DNA from: an uncultured Clostridia bacterium
Lineage (GTDB): Bacteria; Bacillota; Clostridia; Oscillospirales; Butyricicoccaceae
Direction: 5' to 3'
Assembly: GCA_910586575.1 (NCBI GenBank)
Contig: CAJUJQ010000047.1
Span: 1 to 17,919, forward strand
DNA length: 17,919 bases
Position 1 is the stretch's first letter. Each line of letters starts with the position of its first letter. The notes below the pieces were generated by a model. The model did no database searches. It saw only the letters and a list, made by a program, of their open reading frames with translations, and was not told the origin of the DNA. Position numbers and translations under genes: made by a program. This document shows positions 6,720 to 15,317 of this stretch, piece by piece.

Positions 6720-7694
6720 TCATGATTTTTTATCCTTGTCGTCCTCATTGTCCTTATCCTGATCTTTGCCATCCTGGGCGGCGTCCCCTCCGGTGCTGGT
6801 GGTGACGCCGGAACTGGTCGCCAGCTTCTGCAAAAAGGCTGCCGTTGTCGTCGTCTCGACAACATGGATGGTCTGCTCGTTGTTGACGAGGAACTCGGTC
6901 AGGCCGAAGTGGCGCGCCGCGTTGGAGGCAGGGTCGAGCTTTTCATCGTCCTCATAGAACCAGTCGTAGGTATAGCCCAGCCGTGTCCAGGCCTGATTGA
7001 CCGTAGTGTAATAATAGAGCGCGTTGGACGCGAACCAGACGGAGAACGGGTCGTCAGCGGCGGTCAGCAGGTTGTTGGTCATGTTGCTGCTCATGACGTC
7101 GGAGGAATATGCGGGGCGGACAACGCTTTCCGGGTTGACCCAGAAGGTTGTGAAATGTGTATTTTTGGCGGTATCCGCCTGAAGCGGCGGCAGTCCGAAC
7201 AGCTGCTGCAAACGGGTATCGACATCGACTTCCTTCATCTTGTCCATCTCCTGCGCGTGGGTCGGGTCGGCGTACCACGCGGTCAGCTCTTTGTAGGAGA
7301 CGGCGGTCACATTGCCGTAGTTGAGGGTTACGTCGGTGCCTGCCGGGTAAATTTCGGGGTTGCGATGCCAGGTGCAGAGCAGTACGCGCCCATTCCCATC
7401 GTGGTCCACGTTCTGGCTTGCGGGGTCGAGGGTCACGAGTACCTTCGGCGGGGTCATGTTGGCAGGCAGCTCGTAGGATTCGGCAATCAGGGTATCATAG
7501 ACCGCCTTTTGATAAATATCGGCGCTGGTGGGCGGGTCGGGGTCCTTGGGTTTGGAGAGCAGGCGGGTCACCATCCCGACGGGGATACAGCACAGGACGA
7601 TTAAAAATATCACAATAATGACCGGGAAGCGCCATTGGAACAGGACGCGGCGCGCGGTCAGCTTTTGCGGTTGCCTTCTTGGTTTTTCGCTCAT
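6720..7694 (-). CDS. Membrane-anchored extracytoplasmic protein of unknown function
   Basis: A 324-aa protein I do not recognise. A short basic cytoplasmic N-terminus (MSEKPRRQPQKLTARR) precedes one transmembrane segment at about residues 24-45 (FPVIIVIFLIVLCCIPVGMV). A roughly 245-residue domain follows that should lie outside the membrane, with many Tyr/Trp residues (ALYYYTTVNQAW, GYTYDWFYEDDEKLD). The last 30 or so residues are a low-complexity Gly/Thr then Asp/Lys tail (KDQDKDNEDDKDKKS). The start at ATG 7694 has AAAGGATG upstream. It has its own terminator; the SDR gene lies 107 bases upstream on the same strand, with no convincing promoter between. Neighbouring genes also encode envelope proteins, which fits a surface role, but nothing in the sequence reveals an activity. 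Confidence 0.82.
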   Translation of the reverse strand: MSEKPRRQPQKLTARRVLFQWRFPVIIVIFLIVLCCIPVGMVTRLLSKPKDPDPPTSADIYQKAVYDTLIAESYELPANMTPPKVLVTLDPASQNVDHDGNGRVLLCTWHRNPEIYPAGTDVTLNYGNVTAVSYKELTAWYADPTHAQEMDKMKEVDVDTRLQQLFGLPPLQADTAKNTHFTTFWVNPESVVRPAYSSDVMSSNMTNNLLTAADDPFSVWFASNALYYYTTVNQAWTRLGYTYDWFYEDDEKLDPASNAARHFGLTEFLVNNEQTIHVVETTTTAAFLQKLATSSGVTTSTGGDAAQDGKDQDKDNEDDKDKKS

Positions 7695-7801
7695 GGAACA
7701 ACATCCTTTCTACAGGCCTGTTTGGGAGGCTGTGGCCTTATGTACCCCCGGTTTCCTGTGCGGGGGAGAATCTCGGGGAGGCAGCGTGCCGGGCTGTTTG
7801 G

Positions 7802-8596
7802 TTAGGAAGGCTGGGAACACCCGGTTTCCGTGGCCCCGCCGTCCAGCTTGCGCTGCTGAAAGTGGTAGGTGATACGGGTGAGCAGCGGCTCGGGGAGCAG
7901 ATGCCGCGCGGCGACCGATAATTTCATCGTCATGCCGGGCACCATCACGCCCCTGCCGGAGAACATGCCGTCAATGCCGTACCGTGCCACATCCATACTG
8001 GACAGCCCCGGCAGGGCAAAGCGCACATCGGCGACGCGGTTAAACTCGGTATCGACCGGCCCGGGGCACAGCGCGCACACGGAGACGGAACTGCCCTCAT
8101 GGCGCAGCTCCTCGCGGATGGCCTGGGTCAGCCGGAGGACGTAACTTTTGGTTGCGTAATAGGTGGACATCAGCGGCCCGCCCGCCATAAACCCGGCGGA
8201 GGACGCGACGTTGAGGATATATCCATGGTCCCGTGCGCGGAAGTCCCGCAAAAAGAGCTTGGTCAGCACGTGCACAGCGGTGATATTGGTTTGAATCATA
8301 CGCAGCTCGGTGTCGAGGTCGGTTTCGACGAACGCGCCGAACAGGCCAAAGCCCGCGTTATTGACAACGATTTCCAGGTCGTCGCTGCGGGCGGCGTTCC
8401 AGAGCAGCCTGCATTCCTGGAGGTCGGAAAGGTCGGCGGCAAGCACGGTGCAGGGGACGGGAAGCTCTTCCGCGAGCGCGCGGAGGCGATCCTCCCTGCG
8501 GGCGGCCAGAATCAGGGAATATCCCCGGTCCGCGAGGACGCGGGCCATATCGCGTCCCATACCGGAGGACGCGCCGGTAATCAAAGCTTTTTTCAC
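7802..8596 (-). CDS. Short-chain dehydrogenase/reductase (SDR) family oxidoreductase
   Basis: A 264-aa classical SDR, an NAD(P)-dependent oxidoreductase of unknown substrate. The cofactor motif TGASSGMG is at residues 7-14, with ARR at 32-34 suggesting NADP preference. NNAG is at 79-82, the likely catalytic Ser is S133, the YxxxK pair is Y146/K150, and PGPVDTEF follows the active site. The length is normal. It starts at GTG 8596-8594 with AAGGAGG seven bases upstream. That GTG overlaps the TGA of the small upstream gene (shared GTGA), so the two are translationally coupled and share the promoter at 8780-8808. The neighbours do not indicate a pathway. The family is certain; the substrate is not. 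Confidence 0.94.
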   Translation of the reverse strand: MKKALITGASSGMGRDMARVLADRGYSLILAARREDRLRALAEELPVPCTVLAADLSDLQECRLLWNAARSDDLEIVVNNAGFGLFGAFVETDLDTELRMIQTNITAVHVLTKLFLRDFRARDHGYILNVASSAGFMAGGPLMSTYYATKSYVLRLTQAIREELRHEGSSVSVCALCPGPVDTEFNRVADVRFALPGLSSMDVARYGIDGMFSGRGVMVPGMTMKLSVAARHLLPEPLLTRITYHFQQRKLDGGATETGCSQPS

Positions 8597-8736
8597 TCTT
8601 GATCCTCCTTATGCAGGGAGCTGCATTTTGCCGCGTGTGGACAGCCGGAGCAGCCGCCGCAGCCCTGACGCCGCCAGGCGCGCACGGCGAAAAAAACCAG
8701 AACGAGCAGGGTCGCGGAAATGATGAGATCGGTCAT
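8593..8736 (-). CDS. FeoB-associated-type Cys-rich membrane protein, 47 aa
   Basis: A 47-aa protein: one transmembrane segment at about residues 3-20 (DLIISATLLVLVFFAVRA) followed by a basic turn and a cysteine cluster C26-x2-C29-x2-C32-x5-C38. This is the layout of the small FeoB-associated Cys-rich membrane proteins (FeoB_associated family), thought to help ferrous iron uptake or bind metal. No feoA or feoB gene is present here. The start is ATG 8736, eight bases after AAGGAG. The frame is open back to 8808, but the predicted transcription start near 8773 excludes a longer form. The stop codon overlaps the SDR start by four bases, so the pair is coupled. The function is inferred from length and cysteine pattern only. 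Confidence 0.82.
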   Translation of the reverse strand: MTDLIISATLLVLVFFAVRAWRRQGCGGCSGCPHAAKCSSLHKEDQE

Positions 8737-8779
8737 GGTAAATACTCCTTTTCGGAGGAGGTACAAATCCTCCTTTATC

Positions 8780-8808
8780 ATTCTACATGAAATTTCCCAA
8801 TTGGTCAA
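8780..8808 (-). promoter_or_regulatory. SigA-type promoter for the Cys-rich protein/SDR operon
   Basis: Read on the minus strand, TTGACC (8808-8803) and TAGAAT (8785-8780) are 17 bases apart. The predicted start is near 8773, about 37 bases before the ATG at 8736. Confidence 0.8.
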
Positions 8809-8970
8809 CTGGTTTGCGGGGGGTTCCCGACAAATTTTGCCTGGGGGCTGACGGCATTGACAGGGCCGCGCCGCTTTGCCGGTTTGGTAAAACGTTGCCC
8901 ACGGGGGAGGGTTTCTATACCATTTGGATCCGATATGCTTGCCCTGCGCCGTTTTAGCGGTAAAAAGGGC
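8809..8970. other. Intergenic stretch without recognisable genes
   Basis: Between the promoter of the Cys-rich gene and the terminator of the giant gene I see no coding frame with a ribosome binding site. A TTGACA at 8858-8863 has no matching -10 at the right distance. Confidence 0.5.
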
Positions 8971-9021
8971 AAAAAAGGGCTGCCCCGGGATGACGCGAAT
9001 CGGTCATTCCGAAACAGCCCT
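8971..9021 (-). terminator. Intrinsic terminator of the giant SLH-protein gene
   Basis: On the minus strand an outer stem (AGGGCTG 9021-9015 with 8982-8976) and an inner arm (GGAATGAC with GTCATCCC, one mismatch) form a long hairpin followed by six T (8976-8971). It begins 42 bases after the stop codon at 9066-9064. Confidence 0.85.
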
Positions 9022-9063
9022 GTTCTTTAAGGGGATGTGTCAGGCGGGCGCGCCGCCGGATGG

Positions 9064-12000
9064 TTAGAGCGTACTGTCAAAGTAGCTTTTCAGCATCTGG
9101 GCAACCTCCGCGCGGCTGGCCTGCCCGCTGGGGTCAAGCAGCCCGTTGGATTTGCCGGAGATGATGCCGCGCCCATAAGCCCAGCGCATGGCCTCGTCGG
9201 CGTAAGCGCGGGTTTCAAAGAAATCGCTGAGCGGGACGGAGATACCCGAAGCCGGGCTTCCCGCGTGCCGCCAGAGTACGACCACCAGCTGTTCCCGTGT
9301 TACGGGATCGTTCGGGCCATAAGCGCCGTTTTCATATCCGGCGGCAAGGCCGGTGCCTGCCGCGTACTGCACGGCAGGCTCGTACCACGCGCCGCTCATC
9401 ACGTCGGTGAAGCTGCTTGCGCTGCCCGCCGCAGGCTGGCCCGCCTGGTTGTACAGGATTTGCGCCAGCATACCGCGCGTCAGCACGGCGGACGGGTCGA
9501 AATGTGTCGCGGTGGTGCCGGTCATCAGGCTGTTGTCCAGACAGTAATGGATACCGTCATGGTACCAGCCCTCCGGCACAATATCGCTGTAGAACGAGAT
9601 GGGGCAGTCCAGGTTCCTGGGGCAGCTCAGATAGTCGGTCATCCCGGCTGAAGACGGCACGGTCGCAACCTGTTCCGTGGGGGTGGTGGGCGCCACGGCG
9701 ACAGACGTTGTGAAGATTGCTTCAATGGAGTGTGTGCGCTGCACGTTCTCGAAGGTATAGCTGCTGATTGCGCCCATGCTGGTATTGTCCACAAGCACAT
9801 CGGAAATGATGTAGCCGCTGTTTGGCTTAATCGTGAAGCTTTGGTTTTTGCCGCGCTCCACGCGGACTTCCCCATTCGGGGAAATTGTGCCGCCCGAGCC
9901 TGCGGATGCTTTCAGGACAACCTGCGCGGGGGTTTCGGACTCCGCGTTTTCGTCCCGGACGAAATTGCCGCCGGAAGTTTCCCCGTCGTCATCGTCCTGG
10001 CCCCAGTTGCTGCCCGGATGGCTCGGGACGCCGCTCCAGGGCGGATGGTATATCGAGCCGCCTGACGAGCCGCCGGAACTCGAGCTGTTCCGCCGCCAAA
10101 TGGCGTAAACGGTGGTGTCCGCAGTGAATACGTGGGTGTCGCCGGCTGCGACAATTGTCCCGCTGGGGCTGCCAATCGCCCAGCCGTAGAACGTGACTGT
10201 GCTGTCCGCGTTGGCGAAGCCGCAGCCCGCCAGCGTATGCGGCTTGCCGGGTTCCGCCGTTTCAGGCTGCATGATTCCCGAGCCGCCGTTGGCGTGATAG
10301 GTAATCGTGCAGGAGCCGGACCAATGGGCATAAAGTGTGATGTCCGCCGCGACGGTATCGCCCTTTTTGATTTCATTGCCGTCGGCGGGCGCGTCGAACC
10401 AGCCCAGGAAGCGATAGCCTTCGCGCACCGGCGTGTACCAGTCATGCGCACCATAGGTTTCGCCGGTTGAATACGGGATTTTTTTTGCGGCAGCCCCGCC
10501 GTCATAGTTCTCGTTGTAGGTGACGACATGGCCGTCAATCCAGTAGGCGTACAGCGTCAGGTCGCTTTCCAGCCGGTAAACCGCTGTCGGGAGCAGTACA
10601 TCCTGATCCGGCGCCCATTTCCAGCCGCCGAAAACCTTGCCCTCCGGCGCGGTAAAGCCAAATTCCGATACATCCGGGATGGTCAGGTGCCCGTTTTCAT
10701 CGGTTTTCAGGGAACGCTCGGTGCCGGTACCCTCGCCGGGGGTAAAGGTCGCTGTCCACAGGTTGTTTGCTTTCCAGTGTGCATAAAGGGTGATATCCGC
10801 CGAAACAATGGTTTCACCGCTGACCTTTTCGCCTGCTTCGGTGTACCAGCCATCGAAAAGGTGCCCGGGCCGCGTCGGTGTTTTCCAGCGCTTCATGTAG
10901 GCTTCGCCCGCAAGATAGGTTTCAGTGCTCGTTTTGGGGGTTGTGGTGTAGTTCAGGTCAAAGATTACGGTGTAGGCAGCCTGCCCCGCCGCGTCCTTCC
11001 AGATTGCGGTGAACACGGTATCCTCTGTGAATTGGTAGCGTTCTCCAGCTTTTTTCCGCTCGGTGGCACGGCTGTTGGTAGTGATTTCCCATTCGTCAAA
11101 AACCTTGCCCGTCGGGGCGGTTAGGCCGAGCGCATCCGGATATGGAAGCGTCATATATCCTTCTGCATCTGTCATAAGGACATAATCCCTGCCAGAACCT
11201 TCCCCGCTTTCAAAGGTAAGCTTCAGCTGCCCCTCCTCGCGCCAGAGCGCGTAAAGAGTATGTGCCTCGGGAGATACAGTGTCGTTTTCCGTCACCTGCA
11301 CGCCGCCGTTTTTGTTTCGGAACCAGCCGACAAAGGCGTATCCGGTACGGGAGGGGGACGGAAGGGTATATTTGCTGCCAGCGGCAAACCGCGCTGTCGT
11401 TGTGGGCGCACCATCGTAGTTCTCGTCAAAGGTCACACGGACCTGTGTGCCTTGCGACTGTTCCGTCCAATGCGCATAGAGGGTGCGGTTGTTATCTTCT
11501 TTGGCAACCAGCTGTTCTGCGCTGACCGGCGTGCCTGCCAGCGCGTCCGTAAACCAGCCAGTCAGGGTATATCCTTCCCGGCTGGGCGTCGGGAATACAT
11601 CGCCATATTTGCTGCCGGCTGCCGCCGTTTTATCAATCGGCGGCGTGCTGTCGTGATTGACATCGAAGTGAATCGTAACCGTATCCTGTGGAACCGGCGG
11701 TTCCTCCGAAGCGTCTACGGTTTTCCACACGGCATAGACCGTGGTGTCCTGGGTAAAAGTATGCGAGTTTTTCGCTTTCACGGTGATTTGGCTGTCCGGG
11801 CTGCCGATTGCCCACGCTTCAAACGCCATGCCTGCGGGCGGCGTATAGTAGCAGAACGGAAGGGTAAACAGCTCGCCCGCCGTGGCGGTATCGGAGGGCA
11901 TCGGCTCCCCGCCGCCGCCGTTGGCGTCATAGGTGATGGTATAGGTATCCTTCACTGGTTCGGTTTTCCACAGGGCATAAACGGTGGTGTCACCGCTGAA

Positions 12001-15000
12001 GGTGTGGCGGCTGCCCGCCGGAACCTTCACCCCTGTTACGCTGCCGACTGCCCACTGGTCAAAGACCTTCCCAACCGGTGCGGTAAAGGTGCACTCGGGC
12101 AGGGTCAGCTCGCCGCCGGGCGCGGTTGCCGCGTCCGCCATGCTGCCGCTGCCGCCGTTGCTGTCAAAGTGGATGGTATAGTCTGTCTGTTCGCTCCACT
12201 GCGCGTACAGGGTGATATTTTCGGATACAGGGTCGGTGCTCTTCACCGGGCCAGTCCCGTCGCCGGTGTACCAGCCCCGGAAGCTGTGGCCGGCAAGCTC
12301 GGCATCCGGTAGATTGCCGTAAACCGGGTCCGAGGTGCCGATCATGACCTTGTCGATTTCCTTGCCGTTGACAAGGCCGCCGTTTGCGTTCAGCGTCACG
12401 GTATAGGCGTATTCCCAGGTAGCGTATGCCTTGGTATCCGCCGTGACGGTGAAGCCAGGCTCAAACGGGGTATTGGAGGAAGCATCCTTGCTCCAGCCCG
12501 CGAACCGGGAGCCGCTGCGCTCAAACGGGCATTCCTCGGGCAGCTTGGAGCCTTTCGCCACAGTTTGGACAACCGAGTCATTGTAGTCGCCCAGGTCGGA
12601 ATACAGCGTCAGCGTCACCGACTCCGCCCAGTGCGCATACAGCGTATGGTTGTCGGTGCGGAGGACGGTGGTGTCCTCGGTAACCTGCGAGCCGCCCTCC
12701 GGCGCGGTGAACCAGCCCGCGAACGCGCCGCCCTGGCGCATCGGGTCAAGCGGGAGGATATAGGTATCGCCGTAATGGACGTTCTGGGTCGTAGTGGAGA
12801 AATTGCCGTTCTCGCCGTCGAAAGCGCCGCCGTTGGCGTCGTAGGTCACAACAATAACGGTGCCCTCGTCCTGCTTCCAGACCGCAAAGAAGGTAACATC
12901 CTTGGCAGGCATGGTGAACTCCGCGCCCGCGCTGTAGGTAAGCCCTGTTTCCAAGTCGGTCCAGTGGCTGAACACGCGTCCCGGCTTGGATTCCGGGTTG
13001 GTGCGCAGCTGGAAGGTGTCGCCCGCGTTGCGGTATTCCACAATCGGGGCAAAGTCCTCATCGCCGCCCGGCAGGTAAGTAACCGTATAGTCGCCGTCGG
13101 TGGGGGCGTGCCCCGTCCATTTTGCGTAAACATTGGTATTTGCGGTGAAAATATGGTTGGTTCCCGGCTGTTCCCACGGGGTGGTATTCGGCGCGCCGAT
13201 GGCCCAGCCCGCGAATTCCTCACCCGCAGGGGCCTCAAAGCCGCATTCCCAGGGCTGGGGCAGCGTCATGCTCCCGCCCGGGTCGGTGCAGTCGATGAAA
13301 ATCTGTTCATGAAGGTTCTCATCCGTGTTATGAAAGGAAATCAGCCATTGTATCCCGTCGGTCGGCGCGTTGGGGTCCTCCGGTTTCTGCGGTTCCCAGA
13401 CCGCGTACAGGGTGTGCTGGTAAGCCTTATCCACAAGGCTTTCGGCTGTGACCTCAATGCCGCCGTTTTTCGATGGGTACCAGCCCTGGAAATCCTCAGC
13501 GGTATGCCCGGCTGGGGGCGTTGGGGTCGGCAGCGTGCCGTAGGGTTCCCCATAGGTGACCGTTTTCGCGGTCGGGGATACCGTGCCGCCGTTCGGGTTG
13601 AAAATGACGTTGACGGTGACAACACTCCAATGCGCGTATAGGGTATGCGGCGTGGTCTCCAGCACCGGGGTGCTGTCGGTCACGCGGTCGTTGCCGTCGG
13701 GGGCCTTGTACCAGCCCGCGAAGGTGTAGCCGTCCCGTACCGGGGTGGGCAGCTTCGCGAGGCTGCCGTAGGAGCCGCCGGCCGCAACCTTATGCGTGGA
13801 CAGGCGGACGGCGTCCGGCTGTTCGTCGTTCTTATCCAGGGTAATTTCATATTCTGCCCCGCGCCAGTGTGCGTAGAGGGTATGGTCCGCCGCGATGGAT
13901 ACGGTCGTGCTGGTGGTCACCTGATAGCCGCCCGCAGCCTGGGTATACCAGCCGTCGAACACATGATTTGCCTGGCTGGCTGTCGGCAGCGCGGGATAAG
14001 GCTGGCCGTACTGCACCTTGATATCGGCGGGCGGCGTCCCGTCCCCGCCGTTCAAGTTGAAGGAAACGGTATATTCATCCTTAACCCAATGCGCATAGTA
14101 CCGGGTTTTGTCCGCGGATATAATCGTATCGGTTTTCAGCTGTTCGGTTTCCGCGGTGGGGTCCGTGTACCAGCCCTTGAACTGGAAGCCCTCGCGGGAG
14201 GCCGCGGGCAGGCTGCCGGCCCGCTGGCCGACCGTCCCCTGACGGGTGATTTGCTTGCCGGTCTGGTCGTTCCAGAAGAAGGTCAGCACTACGGTTTGTC
14301 CGGTTGGCTCCGCCGGTTCCGGCTCGGGCGTGGTTACCGCCGGTGCAGCTGGTTCAGACGCTGCGGGTGCCGAGGGCTGTGTTGCCGCCGGTGCGGCCGG
14401 TTCGGGCTGGATGCGCTTGAGCACAAGCTTGCCGTTTTCCAGCGCGACGGTATAATCCAGTTGGTCGCTGACAATCCTTGCGGTATCCGCGCTGGAAACC
14501 GTGCCCTGTGCCACGGGCACCGAGCCGCCGTTTGTGGGCGGGTCCTGGACGCTGACGCCAATCCGTTCGCTGCTGCTCAGGCCGCTGACGGTCAGGGTGC
14601 GGTTCGCGGGCAGGTATGTATTGGCCGTCCCGCTGTTGCCTGCAATGCTGGCCCCGCCGGAAACCTTGAACACGCCGCCCTGATAGACGCCGCCGCCCTT
14701 GTTGTCTGAAATCTTGCCGCCGGTCATGTTGACAGTTCCTTGGTTATAGATGCCGCCGCCCGCGGTCTGGGAGGCATTCGCCAGGATGCCGCCGCGCTGA
14801 AGGTTCAGCGTGCCGCCGCTGCGCACGGTAATGCCGCCGCCGGAGGACGTGCTGCTGCCGCCCATGATAGCGCCGCGTCCGGTGTCGTTGCTGTCTTTAA
14901 TGGTCAGCTCGCCCTCGACAATCAGGACGCTGCCGGTGTCGCTGGGCGCCGTCAGCTTGCGGTCAAGCTTGCGGCCCGCCAGGTCAAGCGTCACCTGGCA

Positions 15001-15291
15001 GCCGCGCGGTACGACAAGCGCGCCGCCGCGGAAGCCTGTGCCGCTGCCGAAGCTGCCGTTTTGGGCAGTGATATCCTGCCGCAGCGTCAGTGTCCCGCCG
15101 GCAGACGATGCCACCGCGTTCCACGCCTTTTCCAGCGTGTCTGTTTTGGTGACGCCGTTGACGGTGTAGCGCACCGGCCCCTGTGCGGTGGGGTTAAATA
15201 CGACAGGGTCTCCTGCCGCTGCGCTCATCGGCACCAGCCCAAGCAGCAGGCTGATGCACAATAGCAGGCTGAACAGCCTTTTCTTTAACAT
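9064..15291 (-). CDS. Giant SLH-anchored surface protein with 18 InlB-B-type repeats
   Basis: A 2075-aa secreted wall protein. Residues 1-26 are a signal peptide (KKRLFSLLLCISLLLGLVPM, AAA before the cut). About 30-295 resemble a right-handed beta-helix, with repeats such as SGGGITVRSGGTLNLQRGGI and GGGIYNQGTVNMTGGKISDN. A Pro/Ala linker (297-331) leads to 18 repeats of about 78 aa (333-1735) of the Listeria-Bacteroides/InlB B-repeat type, marked by F.GWYT...TLYAHW. A Ser/Gly and Asp-rich linker follows, then a divergent repeat (about 1789-1861: AGSGGTISPNGEV...) and three SLH domains (about 1900-2075: FYSDIVPEGWYHDG, FTDVMSGAWYEPAV, AYADEAMRWAYGRG). A CPRNLDCP pair of cysteines precedes the SLH region. 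The start is ATG 15291 with GGAGGG seven bases upstream. It probably acts as an adhesin or surface rod; the partner is unknown. Confidence 0.95.
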   Translation of the reverse strand: MLKKRLFSLLLCISLLLGLVPMSAAAGDPVVFNPTAQGPVRYTVNGVTKTDTLEKAWNAVASSAGGTLTLRQDITAQNGSFGSGTGFRGGALVVPRGCQVTLDLAGRKLDRKLTAPSDTGSVLIVEGELTIKDSNDTGRGAIMGGSSTSSGGGITVRSGGTLNLQRGGILANASQTAGGGIYNQGTVNMTGGKISDNKGGGVYQGGVFKVSGGASIAGNSGTANTYLPANRTLTVSGLSSSERIGVSVQDPPTNGGSVPVAQGTVSSADTARIVSDQLDYTVALENGKLVLKRIQPEPAAPAATQPSAPAASEPAAPAVTTPEPEPAEPTGQTVVLTFFWNDQTGKQITRQGTVGQRAGSLPAASREGFQFKGWYTDPTAETEQLKTDTIISADKTRYYAHWVKDEYTVSFNLNGGDGTPPADIKVQYGQPYPALPTASQANHVFDGWYTQAAGGYQVTTSTTVSIAADHTLYAHWRGAEYEITLDKNDEQPDAVRLSTHKVAAGGSYGSLAKLPTPVRDGYTFAGWYKAPDGNDRVTDSTPVLETTPHTLYAHWSVVTVNVIFNPNGGTVSPTAKTVTYGEPYGTLPTPTPPAGHTAEDFQGWYPSKNGGIEVTAESLVDKAYQHTLYAVWEPQKPEDPNAPTDGIQWLISFHNTDENLHEQIFIDCTDPGGSMTLPQPWECGFEAPAGEEFAGWAIGAPNTTPWEQPGTNHIFTANTNVYAKWTGHAPTDGDYTVTYLPGGDEDFAPIVEYRNAGDTFQLRTNPESKPGRVFSHWTDLETGLTYSAGAEFTMPAKDVTFFAVWKQDEGTVIVVTYDANGGAFDGENGNFSTTTQNVHYGDTYILPLDPMRQGGAFAGWFTAPEGGSQVTEDTTVLRTDNHTLYAHWAESVTLTLYSDLGDYNDSVVQTVAKGSKLPEECPFERSGSRFAGWSKDASSNTPFEPGFTVTADTKAYATWEYAYTVTLNANGGLVNGKEIDKVMIGTSDPVYGNLPDAELAGHSFRGWYTGDGTGPVKSTDPVSENITLYAQWSEQTDYTIHFDSNGGSGSMADAATAPGGELTLPECTFTAPVGKVFDQWAVGSVTGVKVPAGSRHTFSGDTTVYALWKTEPVKDTYTITYDANGGGGEPMPSDTATAGELFTLPFCYYTPPAGMAFEAWAIGSPDSQITVKAKNSHTFTQDTTVYAVWKTVDASEEPPVPQDTVTIHFDVNHDSTPPIDKTAAAGSKYGDVFPTPSREGYTLTGWFTDALAGTPVSAEQLVAKEDNNRTLYAHWTEQSQGTQVRVTFDENYDGAPTTTARFAAGSKYTLPSPSRTGYAFVGWFRNKNGGVQVTENDTVSPEAHTLYALWREEGQLKLTFESGEGSGRDYVLMTDAEGYMTLPYPDALGLTAPTGKVFDEWEITTNSRATERKKAGERYQFTEDTVFTAIWKDAAGQAAYTVIFDLNYTTTPKTSTETYLAGEAYMKRWKTPTRPGHLFDGWYTEAGEKVSGETIVSADITLYAHWKANNLWTATFTPGEGTGTERSLKTDENGHLTIPDVSEFGFTAPEGKVFGGWKWAPDQDVLLPTAVYRLESDLTLYAYWIDGHVVTYNENYDGGAAAKKIPYSTGETYGAHDWYTPVREGYRFLGWFDAPADGNEIKKGDTVAADITLYAHWSGSCTITYHANGGSGIMQPETAEPGKPHTLAGCGFANADSTVTFYGWAIGSPSGTIVAAGDTHVFTADTTVYAIWRRNSSSSGGSSGGSIYHPPWSGVPSHPGSNWGQDDDDGETSGGNFVRDENAESETPAQVVLKASAGSGGTISPNGEVRVERGKNQSFTIKPNSGYIISDVLVDNTSMGAISSYTFENVQRTHSIEAIFTTSVAVAPTTPTEQVATVPSSAGMTDYLSCPRNLDCPISFYSDIVPEGWYHDGIHYCLDNSLMTGTTATHFDPSAVLTRGMLAQILYNQAGQPAAGSASSFTDVMSGAWYEPAVQYAAGTGLAAGYENGAYGPNDPVTREQLVVVLWRHAGSPASGISVPLSDFFETRAYADEAMRWAYGRGIISGKSNGLLDPSGQASRAEVAQMLKSYFDSTL
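10087..14295 (-). repeat. Eighteen tandem InlB-B/List_Bact repeat units within the giant protein
   Basis: The coded repeats average 78 aa and come in two flavours. Type A ends in GWYT...TLYAHW (for example units 1-4, 7, 12, 13, 15, 17). Type B has F..WAIG...HTFT.DTTVYA.W (for example 5, 10, 11, 18; looser versions are 6, 8, 14, 16). Units 14-18 alternate strictly B-A-B-A-B. The units are diverged at both protein and DNA level, so they look old rather than recently amplified. Confidence 0.85.
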
Positions 15292-15317
15292 TGGTTTACC
15301 CTCCGGTTTCGAGATTG

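Noticed and set aside
7745..7766. CCCCCG/CGGGGG hairpin after the SDR gene as a terminator
   Set aside because: The stem is only six base pairs and there is no T-tract on the minus strand, so it is not good enough to call.
8737..8808. In-frame upstream extension of the Cys-rich protein (to 71 aa)
   Set aside because: It overlaps the -10 and -35 boxes of the promoter at 8780-8808, and the shorter form has a good ribosome binding site and starts at the transmembrane helix.
8858..8886. TTGACA at 8858-8863 as a plus-strand promoter
   Set aside because: No -10-like hexamer lies 16-18 bases downstream, and no plus-strand gene follows.
9730..15264. Several long plus-strand open frames (up to about 358 codons) across the giant gene
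   Set aside because: They are opposite a continuous coding frame with signal peptide, repeats and SLH domains. They follow from codon composition and show no ribosome binding sites or domains.
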